The notes under the pieces were generated by a model that worked only from the letters and a program-made list of their open reading frames with translations, did not search any database and had not been told where the DNA came from. Positions 53,260-61,959 of a stretch of DNA of 64,000 nt are shown piece by piece. The first letter of the stretch is position 1. The number at the start of each line of letters is the position of its first letter. The position numbers were made by a program, and so were the translations under genes. Source of the stretch: Maridesulfovibrio sp. (GTDB lineage Bacteria; Desulfobacterota; Desulfovibrionia; Desulfovibrionales; Desulfovibrionaceae). The stretch is from positions 3,817,381 to 3,881,380 of the forward strand of contig NZ_OY787459.1 of assembly GCF_963678865.1 (NCBI RefSeq), written 5' to 3'.

Positions 53260-53877
53260 ATGGATAATGAAGCGATCATTGACGGCAAATACATGAAAAA
53301 CAGCAAGGGTCACCTTGTCCCTGTTGAACAGGTCTCAGACTACGACAAGGAAAGGGATGAGTTGGTCCGCAGACTCATTTTAAAGGCAGGAGTTCATCAG
53401 GAATCATTAAGTGATTTCAAGATCGAATCTATGGGGGATGTGTACGCTTTTATGGAGCTTGCTTTTGAGAAGTACGGAGCCAAAAAGCGTGAGTTGAAAA
53501 ACTTTCGACTCACCACATTTGACGGAACAGGCCGGGTTGAAGTGGCAGTTAATGACTTCCTCGACTTCGATGAACAACTTCAGGCCGCAAAGTCGCTGGT
53601 TGATGACTGCCTTATCGGTTGGACTGAAGATGCCCGTCCTGAAATTCAGGCAGTAGTCAATCAGGCATTTGAAACCGACAAAGAAGGCAGTGTCTCGCCC
53701 TCTAAGATTCTCCCTCTGATGAGGTTAGATATTGATGACAAAGACTGGAACAAGGCCATGAAAGCAGTAAAAGACAGCATGTGCGTCCAGTACAGCAAGA
53801 AATATATCCGCTTCAAACGGCGCACCGGTCCTGAAGGCAAATGGGAAAACATCGTATTGGACATTGCAGCCCTGTAG
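53260..53877 (+). CDS. DUF3164-family protein
   Basis: 205 residues. DGKYMKNSKGHLVPVEQV and the DWNKAMKAVKDSMCVQYSK region are typical of DUF3164, a family common in the early region of Mu-like phages. Function not known. Confidence 0.85.
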   Translation: MDNEAIIDGKYMKNSKGHLVPVEQVSDYDKERDELVRRLILKAGVHQESLSDFKIESMGDVYAFMELAFEKYGAKKRELKNFRLTTFDGTGRVEVAVNDFLDFDEQLQAAKSLVDDCLIGWTEDARPEIQAVVNQAFETDKEGSVSPSKILPLMRLDIDDKDWNKAMKAVKDSMCVQYSKKYIRFKRRTGPEGKWENIVLDIAAL

Positions 53878-53886
53878 GAGTCGGTA

Positions 53887-54348
53887 ATGTGCCTCAAACG
53901 TAAGCCACCACCCAAAGAGCGTGGAATCAAGACCGGCGAAGTACAGACAAAGGTAAGAACCGTGCCCATCGGCATACTGTTTGCCGCTGAATCCCGGTCT
54001 ATCACAAAAGGTAAAATGGCCAGCCGAATGGCAAAGCTCCTCCAGATTGGCGTCGAGAGTGGTGCAATGTCAGACGACTGGACCAAGCAAGCACAGAGTC
54101 TGATTGATCAGGCTGAAAGCGTCAACCCCGAAGTGCTGGTCATAAGCTACGACGAGATTGACGGAAGCAAAGAAGAAAGAATGGAGGCTCTTATAATGAC
54201 CCTTGATGAACTCGTTGAAAAAGTAGCTGAAGAAAAGCCTTACAGAACCCGCAAATCCGAAGTTGAAAATATCGTCACTACAGCAGTAGCGATGCTTGAA
54301 GCGGAAGTGGGCGTGGAGCTGGTGACCAGAAAGGACAAATCTGAATAG
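53887..54348 (+). CDS. Prophage protein, unknown
   Basis: 153 residues, basic N-terminus (KRKPPPKERG), helical. Its TAG stop (54346-54348) touches the first base of the hammerhead ribozyme, so ribozyme cleavage would give this mRNA a defined 3' end. Confidence 0.65.
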   Translation: MCLKRKPPPKERGIKTGEVQTKVRTVPIGILFAAESRSITKGKMASRMAKLLQIGVESGAMSDDWTKQAQSLIDQAESVNPEVLVISYDEIDGSKEERMEALIMTLDELVEKVAEEKPYRTRKSEVENIVTTAVAMLEAEVGVELVTRKDKSE

Positions 54349-54407
54349 TGCGAAACCGCCCCGAGCTGGGCGGTCGTCATGACGTGGCGGTCATGGCCTG
54401 ATGAGCA
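54349..54407 (+). ncRNA. Type II hammerhead ribozyme
   Basis: All core elements are present. Stem II closing pair strand TGC (54349-54351), GAA (54352-54354), stem III ACCGCCC (54355-54361) with GGGCGGT (54368-54374) around CGAGCT, cleavage base C17 at 54375, stem I GTCATGAC (54376-54383) with GTCATGGC (54390-54397) around GTGGCG, core CTGATGA (54398-54404), stem II return GCA (54405-54407). A15.1-U16.1 and G10.1-C11.1 are kept. Stem II is only 3 pairs and open, so it is type II. Predicted cut is between 54375 and 54376. Confidence 0.85.
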
Positions 54408-54422
54408 GCCGAAGGAATTAAC

Positions 54423-54833
54423 ATGGCTTTGACGAATGAAGATTGTGAACGAATTGAAAGAGCTTTGGACTCTAGTGATTTCGTAATGGTCTACCTTAAA
54501 ATCGATGACCGTGAAATTACTCTCAGGTGGGCTCTTAAAACCAGATTTGAAAGAATGGTTGCAATCCTTGTTGAAGGTAAAATGGAATCTGAATGGGCAG
54601 AGGGTAACTCGCCAGAAAGTAAGTATTGGCGTTCTACAACTGGCTTTGCATACTCAGCAAAGGACAGAAAAACAATGAAACGGATGTCCAAAGCCAGTTT
54701 GAAAAGAAGAGGGCTTAATCCGAATGAAAGAGTAAATTATTATTCGCCGTACTTCACTTCATATAAAACGCTGCTTGCACACCTCAAGAGCTTCGAAGAT
54801 GCAACATTAACTGAGGTTGGTTTCATATCATGA
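54423..54833 (+). CDS. Prophage protein, unknown
   Basis: 136 residues. KIDDREITLRWALKTRFERM and FTSYKTLLAHLKSFED are its main features; no family recognised. The AAGGA ribosome binding site at about 54412 is only 5 bases after the ribozyme, so cleavage leaves this mRNA with a short structured 5' leader. Overlaps the next gene by 4 bases. Confidence 0.65.
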   Translation: MALTNEDCERIERALDSSDFVMVYLKIDDREITLRWALKTRFERMVAILVEGKMESEWAEGNSPESKYWRSTTGFAYSAKDRKTMKRMSKASLKRRGLNPNERVNYYSPYFTSYKTLLAHLKSFEDATLTEVGFIS

Positions 54834-55054
54834 CTAACCACCTCATCTACTCCCCCATCTTCAAACAGTCCAAGTGCGGCGGTGCGGCCCAGCTCACTCC
54901 ACGTGATGTGAAATGCAAACACGACAAGAAGCCCCATCGCGCAAGAGAAGTCGGCGGCGTGATCCGTTGCTCCGGTTGCGACAATATGTGTGTATGCCCC
55001 ACAGGGATTGAACACGATCAGGAAATAAGGATTAAGCAACATGGCAAACTATAA
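54830..55054 (+). CDS. Small prophage protein with zinc-binding cysteines
   Basis: 74 residues; RCSGCDNMCVC suggests a metal site. Overlaps GemA start by 14 bases. Unknown role. Confidence 0.6.
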   Translation: MTNHLIYSPIFKQSKCGGAAQLTPRDVKCKHDKKPHRAREVGGVIRCSGCDNMCVCPTGIEHDQEIRIKQHGKL

Positions 55055-55520
55055 CCCCAAACGCGCCCTAATCACCAAAGTGGCCATAGCCCGAAAGCAG
55101 ATCGTAATTGACGAAGACGCATACCGCGAGTTGCTTGAACGTCGCTACGGCGTCACCAGCTCCACAAAGCTCAATATCAAGCAGCTCAGTGAATTGCTTA
55201 ACCTGTTTGAAACAAAATACGGCTGGAAACCCAAGCCCGCCAAGACCAAGAAGCCCACATCCACCCAGCAGAAAGGCCGGGGCTATCAAGGCGAGTTTGT
55301 CGAGATCAGCGACAAAGACCCGCTGGCTAAACAGAAACGCTATGCGCTGGCCTTGGCCAAGCTGCTCGGCTGGAAGCTGGCAGGCCTCAACACCCGCTGC
55401 AAGAAACAATTCAAGGTCGAACGGTTTGAGTGGATCAGTCAGCAGAAGCACATGCAGACCTTGATTAGAGATATGCAGGTACGCTGTAAGAAACGCGGCA
55501 TCGACTACAGCCCCAATTAG
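55041..55520 (+). CDS. GemA-family regulatory protein
   Basis: 159 residues of the GemA/DUF1018 family: KVAIARKQIVIDEDAYRELL, LNIKQLSELLNLF and LAGLNTRCKKQF. In Mu, GemA affects DNA gyrase activity and host supercoiling. Position in the middle of the early operon is as in Mu. Confidence 0.88.
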   Translation: MANYNPKRALITKVAIARKQIVIDEDAYRELLERRYGVTSSTKLNIKQLSELLNLFETKYGWKPKPAKTKKPTSTQQKGRGYQGEFVEISDKDPLAKQKRYALALAKLLGWKLAGLNTRCKKQFKVERFEWISQQKHMQTLIRDMQVRCKKRGIDYSPN

Positions 55521-55521
55521 T

Positions 55522-55842
55522 ATGAATCAGGAGCAGGAGCGGGAAAGCCTTCGGGCAGCAATAGTCGACCAGCACGGAACGATCCATAAGTTCTGCCGCA
55601 GATGTCCGCAGTTGAACAGATCAACTGTCTACATGGTGCTGAATGGGAACTACCCCGGCAATCTGGCGGGACAGATAAAACGGATCAAGCAGGCCATGGA
55701 AGGCGAGGACAAGAGCGAATCGGTCTTTATGGCCATCAAATCGGAAGCCTGCAAGCGGTGCGCGGTAACAGGGAAATGCAGCAAATGCGATCGCATGTTT
55801 CGCGCTCAGGCGGCAGAAGTTTTAAAAATTTTCTCAAATTGA
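55522..55842 (+). CDS. Prophage DNA-binding-like protein
   Basis: 106 residues. LNRSTVYMVLNGNYPGN is a helix-turn-helix and CKRCAVTGKCSKCDRM a zinc-type knuckle. Unknown role. Confidence 0.6.
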   Translation: MNQEQERESLRAAIVDQHGTIHKFCRRCPQLNRSTVYMVLNGNYPGNLAGQIKRIKQAMEGEDKSESVFMAIKSEACKRCAVTGKCSKCDRMFRAQAAEVLKIFSN

Positions 55843-55849
55843 GTGACCT

Positions 55850-56257
55850 ATGGAACAGCAAAAAATAGCACATGTACTCTGCCACAGAAATGGAGAAGAG
55901 GCTGGACCCAAGCTGGAGATTTTCCCCTCTGAACAGTGGAAGAAACCGAGGGCCAAAGCTGGGCTATACCGTCTGCGCAAAGACCGTCTCTGGGTTATGC
56001 AGGGTGAAAAATATACCTTCATGCCTCCCTCAAAAATTGGAGAAATTGTGGTCCAATCTTTGGGATTGGTTGAGCCTGAGCCTGAGCATGTACCAGAACT
56101 GAAGCCACAGCAGCGGGTAACAGTGCTGGGGCCAAATGGATGGACTATGGGCATTACCGTAACCGATCCCATACAAGGACCGGATGGGCAGTGGCAGATT
56201 TGGGTCAGGGGTTATGGTTTTGCTGGATTTTATCTTTGTGAGGAAATCAGGAGATAG
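55850..56257 (+). CDS. Prophage protein, unknown
   Basis: 135 residues, beta-rich: ends with strands RVTVLGPNGWTMGITV and WQIWVRGYGFAGFYL. Not recognised. Confidence 0.6.
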   Translation: MEQQKIAHVLCHRNGEEAGPKLEIFPSEQWKKPRAKAGLYRLRKDRLWVMQGEKYTFMPPSKIGEIVVQSLGLVEPEPEHVPELKPQQRVTVLGPNGWTMGITVTDPIQGPDGQWQIWVRGYGFAGFYLCEEIRR

Positions 56258-56259
56258 TC

Positions 56260-56688
56260 ATGAATAGCACGCTATGCAGAACACTACGAAAGATGCTTGC
56301 TGACGGTTTTGAGCAGTACAATGGCGTAATCGACCCGGCAGTATATGAACGGCTTGAATGCCCCGATCCGAAAAAGGCTTACTGGGTATGTAACTGGCCG
56401 ATCCTGCATTGCCTTGGATGTCGAGAACGCTGTACGCCCAAGGATATCCGGGGCTTCCAGATGACCTTGCCCAGTCCTGAACCTACTGTAATTAAATGGC
56501 AGGAAAAGGTTAACACATTGTTAAAGAAACGGTTTGTTCGTCCTGCTGAAGCAGCCTTCTGTCTTGATGTTTCAGAACGTCATGTTCGTGATCTGGTAGA
56601 TGAGGGAATTCTTGTACGCCATATTCGGCCTCCGCTCAGAATTACCGCCGAATCGGTTAAAGCCGAAATGGAACGTTTGGATAATTAA
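56260..56688 (+). CDS. Prophage regulator with C-terminal helix-turn-helix
   Basis: 142 residues. FVRPAEAAFCLDVSERHVRDLV followed by GILVRHIRPPLRITAES is an excisionase/MerR-type helix-turn-helix. It is the last gene before the lysis block, where Mu has the Mor activator, so it may turn on middle or late genes; it is not a clear Mor homologue. Confidence 0.6.
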   Translation: MNSTLCRTLRKMLADGFEQYNGVIDPAVYERLECPDPKKAYWVCNWPILHCLGCRERCTPKDIRGFQMTLPSPEPTVIKWQEKVNTLLKKRFVRPAEAAFCLDVSERHVRDLVDEGILVRHIRPPLRITAESVKAEMERLDN

Positions 56689-57590
56689 TTTTGAAATTTT
56701 GATATATGACGAGGGTGATATAAAGCCTCCTCAGGAACAGGGAGTTCTGACAGACTTATCATTTCTAATTCTTTTCCATTACGAATGTACGCGTATGTGT
56801 AGAGAAATCTAAGACATGGAGGAGGACAAGAATATACTAACAGTTTGAAATATCGCTTCTTATTTCTTCTGAATGTTAAAAGTTCTTCAAATGCCAAGAA
56901 AAAATTATTATAAAGGGTGTATTGTTCCGGGTGTTCTAATTTTTTACCATCTTTGTATGGTTTAATAGATTCATCAAAGTAATCAGGGTCTCGGAAAACA
57001 ATTGCCTCATTATAATTATCTACGTTTTTTAAATAATTTACAATCCTTTGATATTTATCGGGGTCAGATCGATAACTCACCCCACTTTTATTATGTTCCA
57101 ATCTTGTGCTATCGCATAGTAAAAAATCAAACAAATATGGGTGAATAATATATGAAATTTCATTTACTCTTTTGATTATAGAAAAAAAACTTGTTTCAAA
57201 AGCCTGCTGGTCAAGAATTTGTATTTGTTTTTTGCTGTCATCTCGTTGCTTTCTTAGGCTTTTACGTTGAAGTGAAATTTGATAAGTTTGCATCTTTAAA
57301 GTTGCGTAAAAGAAAAAGACCCCGGCCAAAGCCCAAAGAGGCCCAGAGGTTCCACCTATAAATGTCCCCAACTGAGCAGCTGTTTCGATATTTAATTCCC
57401 CCCACAATTCAATATATCCGTCATTACAAAACAGATAAAGAACTACAATGCAATTTACTATGCCTAACCCAACAAGAATCTTCCCTATTGTCTCATAGGT
57501 ACAACCACAGCATGTCTTAGTATAGTTTTCGGGTAACATATTATTTCCCCCAGAATTAAACGGGTTTTGTGCTTTGAACCGCTGACTCAT
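56685..57590 (-). CDS. Putative phage abortive-infection membrane protein (putAbiC type)
   Basis: 301 residues (or 284 from ATG 57539; both have G-rich ribosome binding sites). Two membrane helices: VGLGIVNCIVVLYLF, and AAQLGTFIGGTSGPLWALAG with VFFFYATLKMQ. A cytosolic coil and a helical domain follow with FETSFFSIIKRVNEI. The TFIGGTSGPLWAL helix is the mark of the putative-AbiC family. It is on the opposite strand and AT-richer than the phage genes around it, as expected for cargo that protects the lysogen. Confidence 0.78.
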   Translation of the reverse strand: MSQRFKAQNPFNSGGNNMLPENYTKTCCGCTYETIGKILVGLGIVNCIVVLYLFCNDGYIELWGELNIETAAQLGTFIGGTSGPLWALAGVFFFYATLKMQTYQISLQRKSLRKQRDDSKKQIQILDQQAFETSFFSIIKRVNEISYIIHPYLFDFLLCDSTRLEHNKSGVSYRSDPDKYQRIVNYLKNVDNYNEAIVFRDPDYFDESIKPYKDGKKLEHPEQYTLYNNFFLAFEELLTFRRNKKRYFKLLVYSCPPPCLRFLYTYAYIRNGKELEMISLSELPVPEEALYHPRHISKFQN

Positions 57591-57681
57591 ACCCCCTTAC
57601 TTTTTTTTATTCAAGCTGACTTGATAAACTTTGCATATCCCGCATGGCCGAAGTGAATTAGCCCATCATATCCCACATAAT

Positions 57682-57717
57682 AACCTCCGTAACGCATCAA
57701 ACGTACGGAGGTTTTTT
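57682..57717 (+). terminator. Terminator hairpin holding the lysozyme ribosome binding site
   Basis: AACCTCCGTA (57682-57691) pairs perfectly with TACGGAGGTT (57704-57713), then TTTT. GGAGG (57707-57711) in the right arm is the ribosome binding site of the lysozyme ATG at 57719. Confidence 0.75.
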
Positions 57718-57718
57718 T

Positions 57719-58141
57719 ATGACTTTTAGCGAACGCTTCAAAGAACAAATCATCAAACACGAAGGGCTTAAACTCACTCCCTACCGCTGTACCGCAGGTA
57801 AAATAACTATCGGCGTCGGTCGCAATCTGGACGACAACGGCATCACCAGAGGAGAGGCCATGATGATGCTTAATCATGACATTGAAGCTTGCGAAGGCCA
57901 GCTCTATGTCTCCATGCCTTGGGTTTTCCAGCTCAGCGATCCGCGACGCGCTGTACTCCTCAATATGTGTTTCAACCTCGGCTTTAATGGCCTGTGCAAA
58001 TTCAAAAACATGCTCTCCGCTTGTGAGTCTGGCGATTATGAGCTCGCAGCCTCTGAAATGCTTGATTCCAAGTGGGCAAAGCAAGTCGGTCAGCGTGCGG
58101 ACGAGCTCACGCTCCAGATGGAAACCGGAGAATGGTCCTAA
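57719..58141 (+). CDS. Phage lysozyme (glycoside hydrolase 24)
   Basis: 140 residues, muramidase that cuts peptidoglycan at lysis. Catalytic triad in the E-x8-C-x5-T form: E15 (KHEG), C24, T30 (KITIGVG). QLSDPRRAVLLNMCFNLG is the usual second lobe. No signal peptide or anchor, so it needs a holin. Its stop overlaps the next start (TAATG). Confidence 0.93.
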   Translation: MTFSERFKEQIIKHEGLKLTPYRCTAGKITIGVGRNLDDNGITRGEAMMMLNHDIEACEGQLYVSMPWVFQLSDPRRAVLLNMCFNLGFNGLCKFKNMLSACESGDYELAASEMLDSKWAKQVGQRADELTLQMETGEWS

Positions 58142-58680
58142 TGCCTCCCGCAGACGACATGCTGTACATGATATTTACGGCAGGATTTACCTTTGGGATT
58201 GGAATTCAGGCAGCCAAGTTATTTGTTGAAAATTGGGACGATATCTTTGCCTTTTGGGTGATTCTCCCCGTCAAAATTCTACTGGCCTGCACCAAAAAGA
58301 TTTTCTCGTTCATCAACCTCAACATGGAGAAAGCAATGAAAACTTACCTTATTCTCGGTTTTATCGGTGCCGTTATCGGCGCACTGATCGGCGCTATTGC
58401 TGGCTGGCTCGTCAGTCTGGTTTGGCCGTGTGTCATCGTCGGCGCTGTGGCTGGTGCTATCGGCCTGCCCACATTTCGCATCTGGCCTAACTGGTTCAGC
58501 GACCGCGTACCCGACTGGGTTCCCGGCGCTGTGATGCCGGTTGTTTGCGTCATGCTCGGCGGTGTCATCGGCGCGTTTACCGGATGGGATGTTCGTGGCT
58601 GTGGCTTCGGTGCTCTGTTTGGCTGCATTGTCGTGGGGATGTCTTACGGCATCCGGTATTTGCCCTTTAACGTTCAGTAG
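58141..58680 (+). CDS. Multi-span membrane protein of the lysis block (holin candidate)
   Basis: 179 residues starting inside the lysozyme stop. Membrane segments MIFTAGFTFGIGIQAA, FWVILPVKILLA, then a Gly/Ala-rich set (FIGAVIGALIGAIAGWLVSL, VIVGAVAGAIGL, VMLGGVIGAFTGW). The first 60 residues and the rest may once have been two genes; an inner Met near 62 could give a shorter product. Confidence 0.65.
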   Translation: MPPADDMLYMIFTAGFTFGIGIQAAKLFVENWDDIFAFWVILPVKILLACTKKIFSFINLNMEKAMKTYLILGFIGAVIGALIGAIAGWLVSLVWPCVIVGAVAGAIGLPTFRIWPNWFSDRVPDWVPGAVMPVVCVMLGGVIGAFTGWDVRGCGFGALFGCIVVGMSYGIRYLPFNVQ

Positions 58681-58692
58681 GGAGGGACCGCC

Positions 58693-59136
58693 ATGGGTTT
58701 ATTTACTTCTGTAAAGGTCGGCAAGGAAATCGGCGATGCTGCCGGTGGTGTAATTGAGGCTGTCGGTAACGTCTTCGATCAGCTTTTCACCTCCGACGAA
58801 GAGCGAGCACAAGCAAAATACAAATTTGCTGAGTTGTTTCAGGGAGGAGCACTCAAGGAATTTGAAGGCCGTATCAAACTGATACTTGCAGAAATGAACG
58901 GCAACTGGCTCCAACGCTCATGGCGGCCCATCCTGATGCTTTCCATTGTGGCTATCGTGGTCAACAACTACCTGCTTTACCCTTACTTGAGTCTTTTTTG
59001 GTCCAAAGCCCCGGAATTGGCTCTGCCCGTTGAACTCTGGGAACTAATGAAACTCGGTGTCGGCGGATACACAGTTGGACGAAGCGGGGAAAAGATTGCT
59101 GAGAAGGTTGCCGAAGCTTGGAGGAATAAATCGTGA
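58693..59136 (+). CDS. 3TM-type phage holin
   Basis: 147 residues of the 3TM holin family: amphipathic start, WLQRSWRPILMLSIVAIVVNNYLLYP, and GGYTVGRSGEKIAEKVA near the end. Makes the membrane hole that lets lysozyme out. Overlaps the next gene by 4 bases. Confidence 0.82.
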   Translation: MGLFTSVKVGKEIGDAAGGVIEAVGNVFDQLFTSDEERAQAKYKFAELFQGGALKEFEGRIKLILAEMNGNWLQRSWRPILMLSIVAIVVNNYLLYPYLSLFWSKAPELALPVELWELMKLGVGGYTVGRSGEKIAEKVAEAWRNKS

Positions 59137-59492
59137 GTGATGACATTTGGGGCTGGCTCCGCTTCGGCATGAACTGCCTGTCGACTATTGGTGGCGGAGT
59201 CGTTCTGTGGGGAATCTGGTCGTTAAAGAAATCGTTTGTGAGCCACAAGGACTGCGACAATTGCCGCAAAGAAATTACTCAAAAAACAACAGACCTTGGG
59301 CACCGGGTAACCCAAAACGAAAACGCTCTTGAACATCTGCCGACTAAAGATTCTACGCACAAGCTTGAGCTTCAATTGGCAGGAATGCGTGGCGACTTAA
59401 AGGTTTTAACTGAAAAAATTGGATCAGTAGAAGCGATTAACCAACAGGTCGGCAGAATTGAAGAATATCTGCTGAACAACAAGCGAGGCTAG
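59133..59492 (+). CDS. DUF2730-family protein (spanin-like position)
   Basis: 119 residues, GTG start. One N-terminal membrane helix (GGGVVLWGIWSL) and a coiled coil. DUF2730 is usual next to Mu-like holins. Confidence 0.8.
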   Translation: MSDDIWGWLRFGMNCLSTIGGGVVLWGIWSLKKSFVSHKDCDNCRKEITQKTTDLGHRVTQNENALEHLPTKDSTHKLELQLAGMRGDLKVLTEKIGSVEAINQQVGRIEEYLLNNKRG

Positions 59493-59497
59493 AAAAC

Positions 59498-59785
59498 ATG
59501 TCTTTTGATGAAACCATTTCGCAGCACCTGCGCATCACCATTCTGCGACTGCTGGACGAACACAACGGGACTTCCAACGATTCCCTGCTTTGCGATCTGG
59601 TGGCCCCTTTCGGCTTCAATCCCAGCCGAGACAAAATGCGTACCGAGCTTAACTGGCTTGCAGAACAGGGCCTCGTTGAATGCTCTAATAACGGCTGCAT
59701 GACCGTAGAGCTGACCCAGCGCGGCGAGGATGTAGCTAAGTGTCGCGTCACGGTTCCGGGCGTTAAGCGTCCTGCGCGGAGATAG
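59498..59785 (+). CDS. VpaChn25_0724-family phage protein (ArsR-like fold)
   Basis: 95 residues, winged helix: LRITILRLLDEHNGTSND, LNWLAEQGLVE, VELTQRGEDVA. This small family lies before the terminase genes in Mu-like phages. Confidence 0.78.
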   Translation: MSFDETISQHLRITILRLLDEHNGTSNDSLLCDLVAPFGFNPSRDKMRTELNWLAEQGLVECSNNGCMTVELTQRGEDVAKCRVTVPGVKRPARR

Positions 59786-59788
59786 GTC

Positions 59789-60373
59789 ATGGGTAAAGCA
59801 TATCCGATGGAAGTCCGTCTGAAAGCTCAAGAGCTTTTCTGCGTCCTGCGTTGGACTCTTAAGGCTGTAGCTCAAGAGATCGGCGTCACTTACACCACCG
59901 TCCAGCGCTGGTCTAAAGACTATGGTTGGCAGGAAATGCAGGACAATCTCGCACAGGCTGAGTTTGACATTAGGGCTGACGGAATTTTGGCCCGATCGGA
60001 AATGCTTAAAACCTTGATTAAGACCAAAGACCCACAAGCAGCTTTCGCTGTTTCCAGCCTTGAAACTTTGGCCATGAAACAAGCGGAAGTCGAACGCGCT
60101 GGGCAGCTTATCAAAAATCAGCTTGAGCAGCCGGAACGCAAGATCGCTTCTCTTGCCGATGCAATCCCGGTTCTGGAGCAAGCTATCAACATCAAGCTTG
60201 CCCGTCTGCTCGACGATCCCGACGCCGACATGCTGCGCGCTGCTCGTAATATCAAGTCCGCATTTGAATTTATCGACGCCATGAAACCCAAAGACGAAAC
60301 TAAGAAGAAACGCGGTCTTACTGCTGAAACTGCTGAAGAAATCAGGAAGAAAATTCTGTTTGGTGAAGACTAA
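59789..60373 (+). CDS. Small terminase-like protein
   Basis: 194 residues. N-terminal helix-turn-helix (LKAVAQEIGVTYTTVQRWSKDYG), then a helical part, as in Mu gp27/DUF1804/DUF3486 proteins that recognise DNA for packaging. Ends one base into the large terminase start. Confidence 0.8.
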   Translation: MGKAYPMEVRLKAQELFCVLRWTLKAVAQEIGVTYTTVQRWSKDYGWQEMQDNLAQAEFDIRADGILARSEMLKTLIKTKDPQAAFAVSSLETLAMKQAEVERAGQLIKNQLEQPERKIASLADAIPVLEQAINIKLARLLDDPDADMLRAARNIKSAFEFIDAMKPKDETKKKRGLTAETAEEIRKKILFGED

Positions 60374-61959
60374 TGACTGTAATAAGCGATGCACATATCA
60401 AAGATTTGGAACCTCTGGAAATCAGCGACGAGGAAATCCAAAACATTTACCCTACAGATGTTCCTGCTGTGCTGCTTCCGTACCAACAGGAATGGGTACA
60501 GGATCAAAGCGATGTAGCTATTGAAGAGAAAGGCCGTCGTATCGGGCTGACATGGGGCGGTGCATCTGATGATGTTCTGCTCGCTGCTACTGAAAAAAGT
60601 CAAGGCGGTATGGATGTCCTCTACCTTGGCTACGAGCTAGAAATGACACGGGAATATATTACTACCTGTGCTTTCTGGGCCAAAAATTTTGCTAAAGCAG
60701 TTTCCAAAATCGATAGCTTTGAACAGTTTATTTTTGTGGACTACGACCCCAAAACAACTGAAACACGTGAAATCAAAGCATTCAGAATCAATTTTGCATC
60801 CAAGAATAAAATTGTCGCTTTATCTTCTGCCCCACGTAGTCTGCGTGGGCGCCAAGGTAGAGTTGTTCTTGATGAAGCTGCTTTTCATGACGACCTTCAA
60901 GCTGTTCTGAAATCCGCCATGGCCTTTCTCACGTGGGGTGGGCAAGTTCGCATAATTTCCACTCACAACGGCGAGGACAATGCTTTCAACCAGCTGATTG
61001 AGGAAACCAGAGCTGGAAAGTGGCCTTATTCTCTGCACCGTACTCCGTTCATGAAAGCAGTAGAACAAGGGCTGTACAAACGAATTTGCCTCGTAAAAGG
61101 ACTCGAATGGACCCAAGAAAAAGAAGATGAATGGGTAGAGGGGATTTATGCGAACTACGGCGACAATGGCGCTGAAGAGTTGGACGCAATACCTTCCCCG
61201 TTGTCTGGTAGCTGGCTCAATCATAGCCGCATTGTTTCATGTGCTAATGACGATATCCCGCTGATTACGTGGCTTCCCCCAGCAACAGATTTTGTAGATT
61301 GGGATATTGAAACTGCACATCGGGATGTACGCGACTGGATGCAAGCAAATGTTCTCCCTCTTTTGGATGTTCTGCCTAAAGACAAGCGTCATTACCTCGG
61401 TGAAGACTTCGGACGTTCTGGCGACCTTTCTGTTGATTGGCCTGCCGTCAGAATGCCGGACTACTCCTTGGAGACTCCATTTGTATTGCAGCTTCGCAAT
61501 GCCCCGTTTCGCACTCAAGAACAGATACTGTTTTACGTGCTTGACCGTTTGCCCAGAATGTCAGGTGCCGCCTTTGATGCCCGCGGCAATGGTCAGGCTA
61601 TCGCCGAGTATGCCCGTCAGCGTTATGGTCATGAACTTGTGGCAGAAGTTATGCTTTCTACTTCCTGGTACCGGGAAAACATGCCTCGTCTGAAAACTTC
61701 TTTCGAAGACCGCACCTTCACTATCCCTAAACAAGAAGACATTATTGACGATTTCCGGGGAATTAAACTGCGCAAGGGAATAGCCTGCCCGCCAGAATCA
61801 AGCACTAAAAGCGAATCCGGGCAGCGCCATTGCGACTCGGCTATTGCTGCTGCCTTGGTGCAATTCGCCGCAGCAACCATCGAACCGCCCCAAGAATGGG
61901 AATCCCCCATAACCGCCGGATCATCCGCAGCCGCAGCCCTGACACGAGGATATAGATAA
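60373..61959 (+). CDS. Terminase large subunit (Mu gp28-like)
   Basis: 528 residues. Degenerate Walker A in KGRRIGLTWGGAS, Walker B VVLDEAAF near 165, RIISTHNGED as coupling motif. The nuclease domain starts with EDFGRSGDLS near 343 and carries further acidic residues (AAFDARGNGQ, DSAIAAAL). It pumps and cuts phage DNA. Confidence 0.9.
   Translation: MTVISDAHIKDLEPLEISDEEIQNIYPTDVPAVLLPYQQEWVQDQSDVAIEEKGRRIGLTWGGASDDVLLAATEKSQGGMDVLYLGYELEMTREYITTCAFWAKNFAKAVSKIDSFEQFIFVDYDPKTTETREIKAFRINFASKNKIVALSSAPRSLRGRQGRVVLDEAAFHDDLQAVLKSAMAFLTWGGQVRIISTHNGEDNAFNQLIEETRAGKWPYSLHRTPFMKAVEQGLYKRICLVKGLEWTQEKEDEWVEGIYANYGDNGAEELDAIPSPLSGSWLNHSRIVSCANDDIPLITWLPPATDFVDWDIETAHRDVRDWMQANVLPLLDVLPKDKRHYLGEDFGRSGDLSVDWPAVRMPDYSLETPFVLQLRNAPFRTQEQILFYVLDRLPRMSGAAFDARGNGQAIAEYARQRYGHELVAEVMLSTSWYRENMPRLKTSFEDRTFTIPKQEDIIDDFRGIKLRKGIACPPESSTKSESGQRHCDSAIAAALVQFAAATIEPPQEWESPITAGSSAAAALTRGYR

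Noticed and set aside
57611..58084. Minus-strand frame of 157 codons opposite lysozyme
   Set aside because: Shadow of a clear glycoside hydrolase 24 gene.
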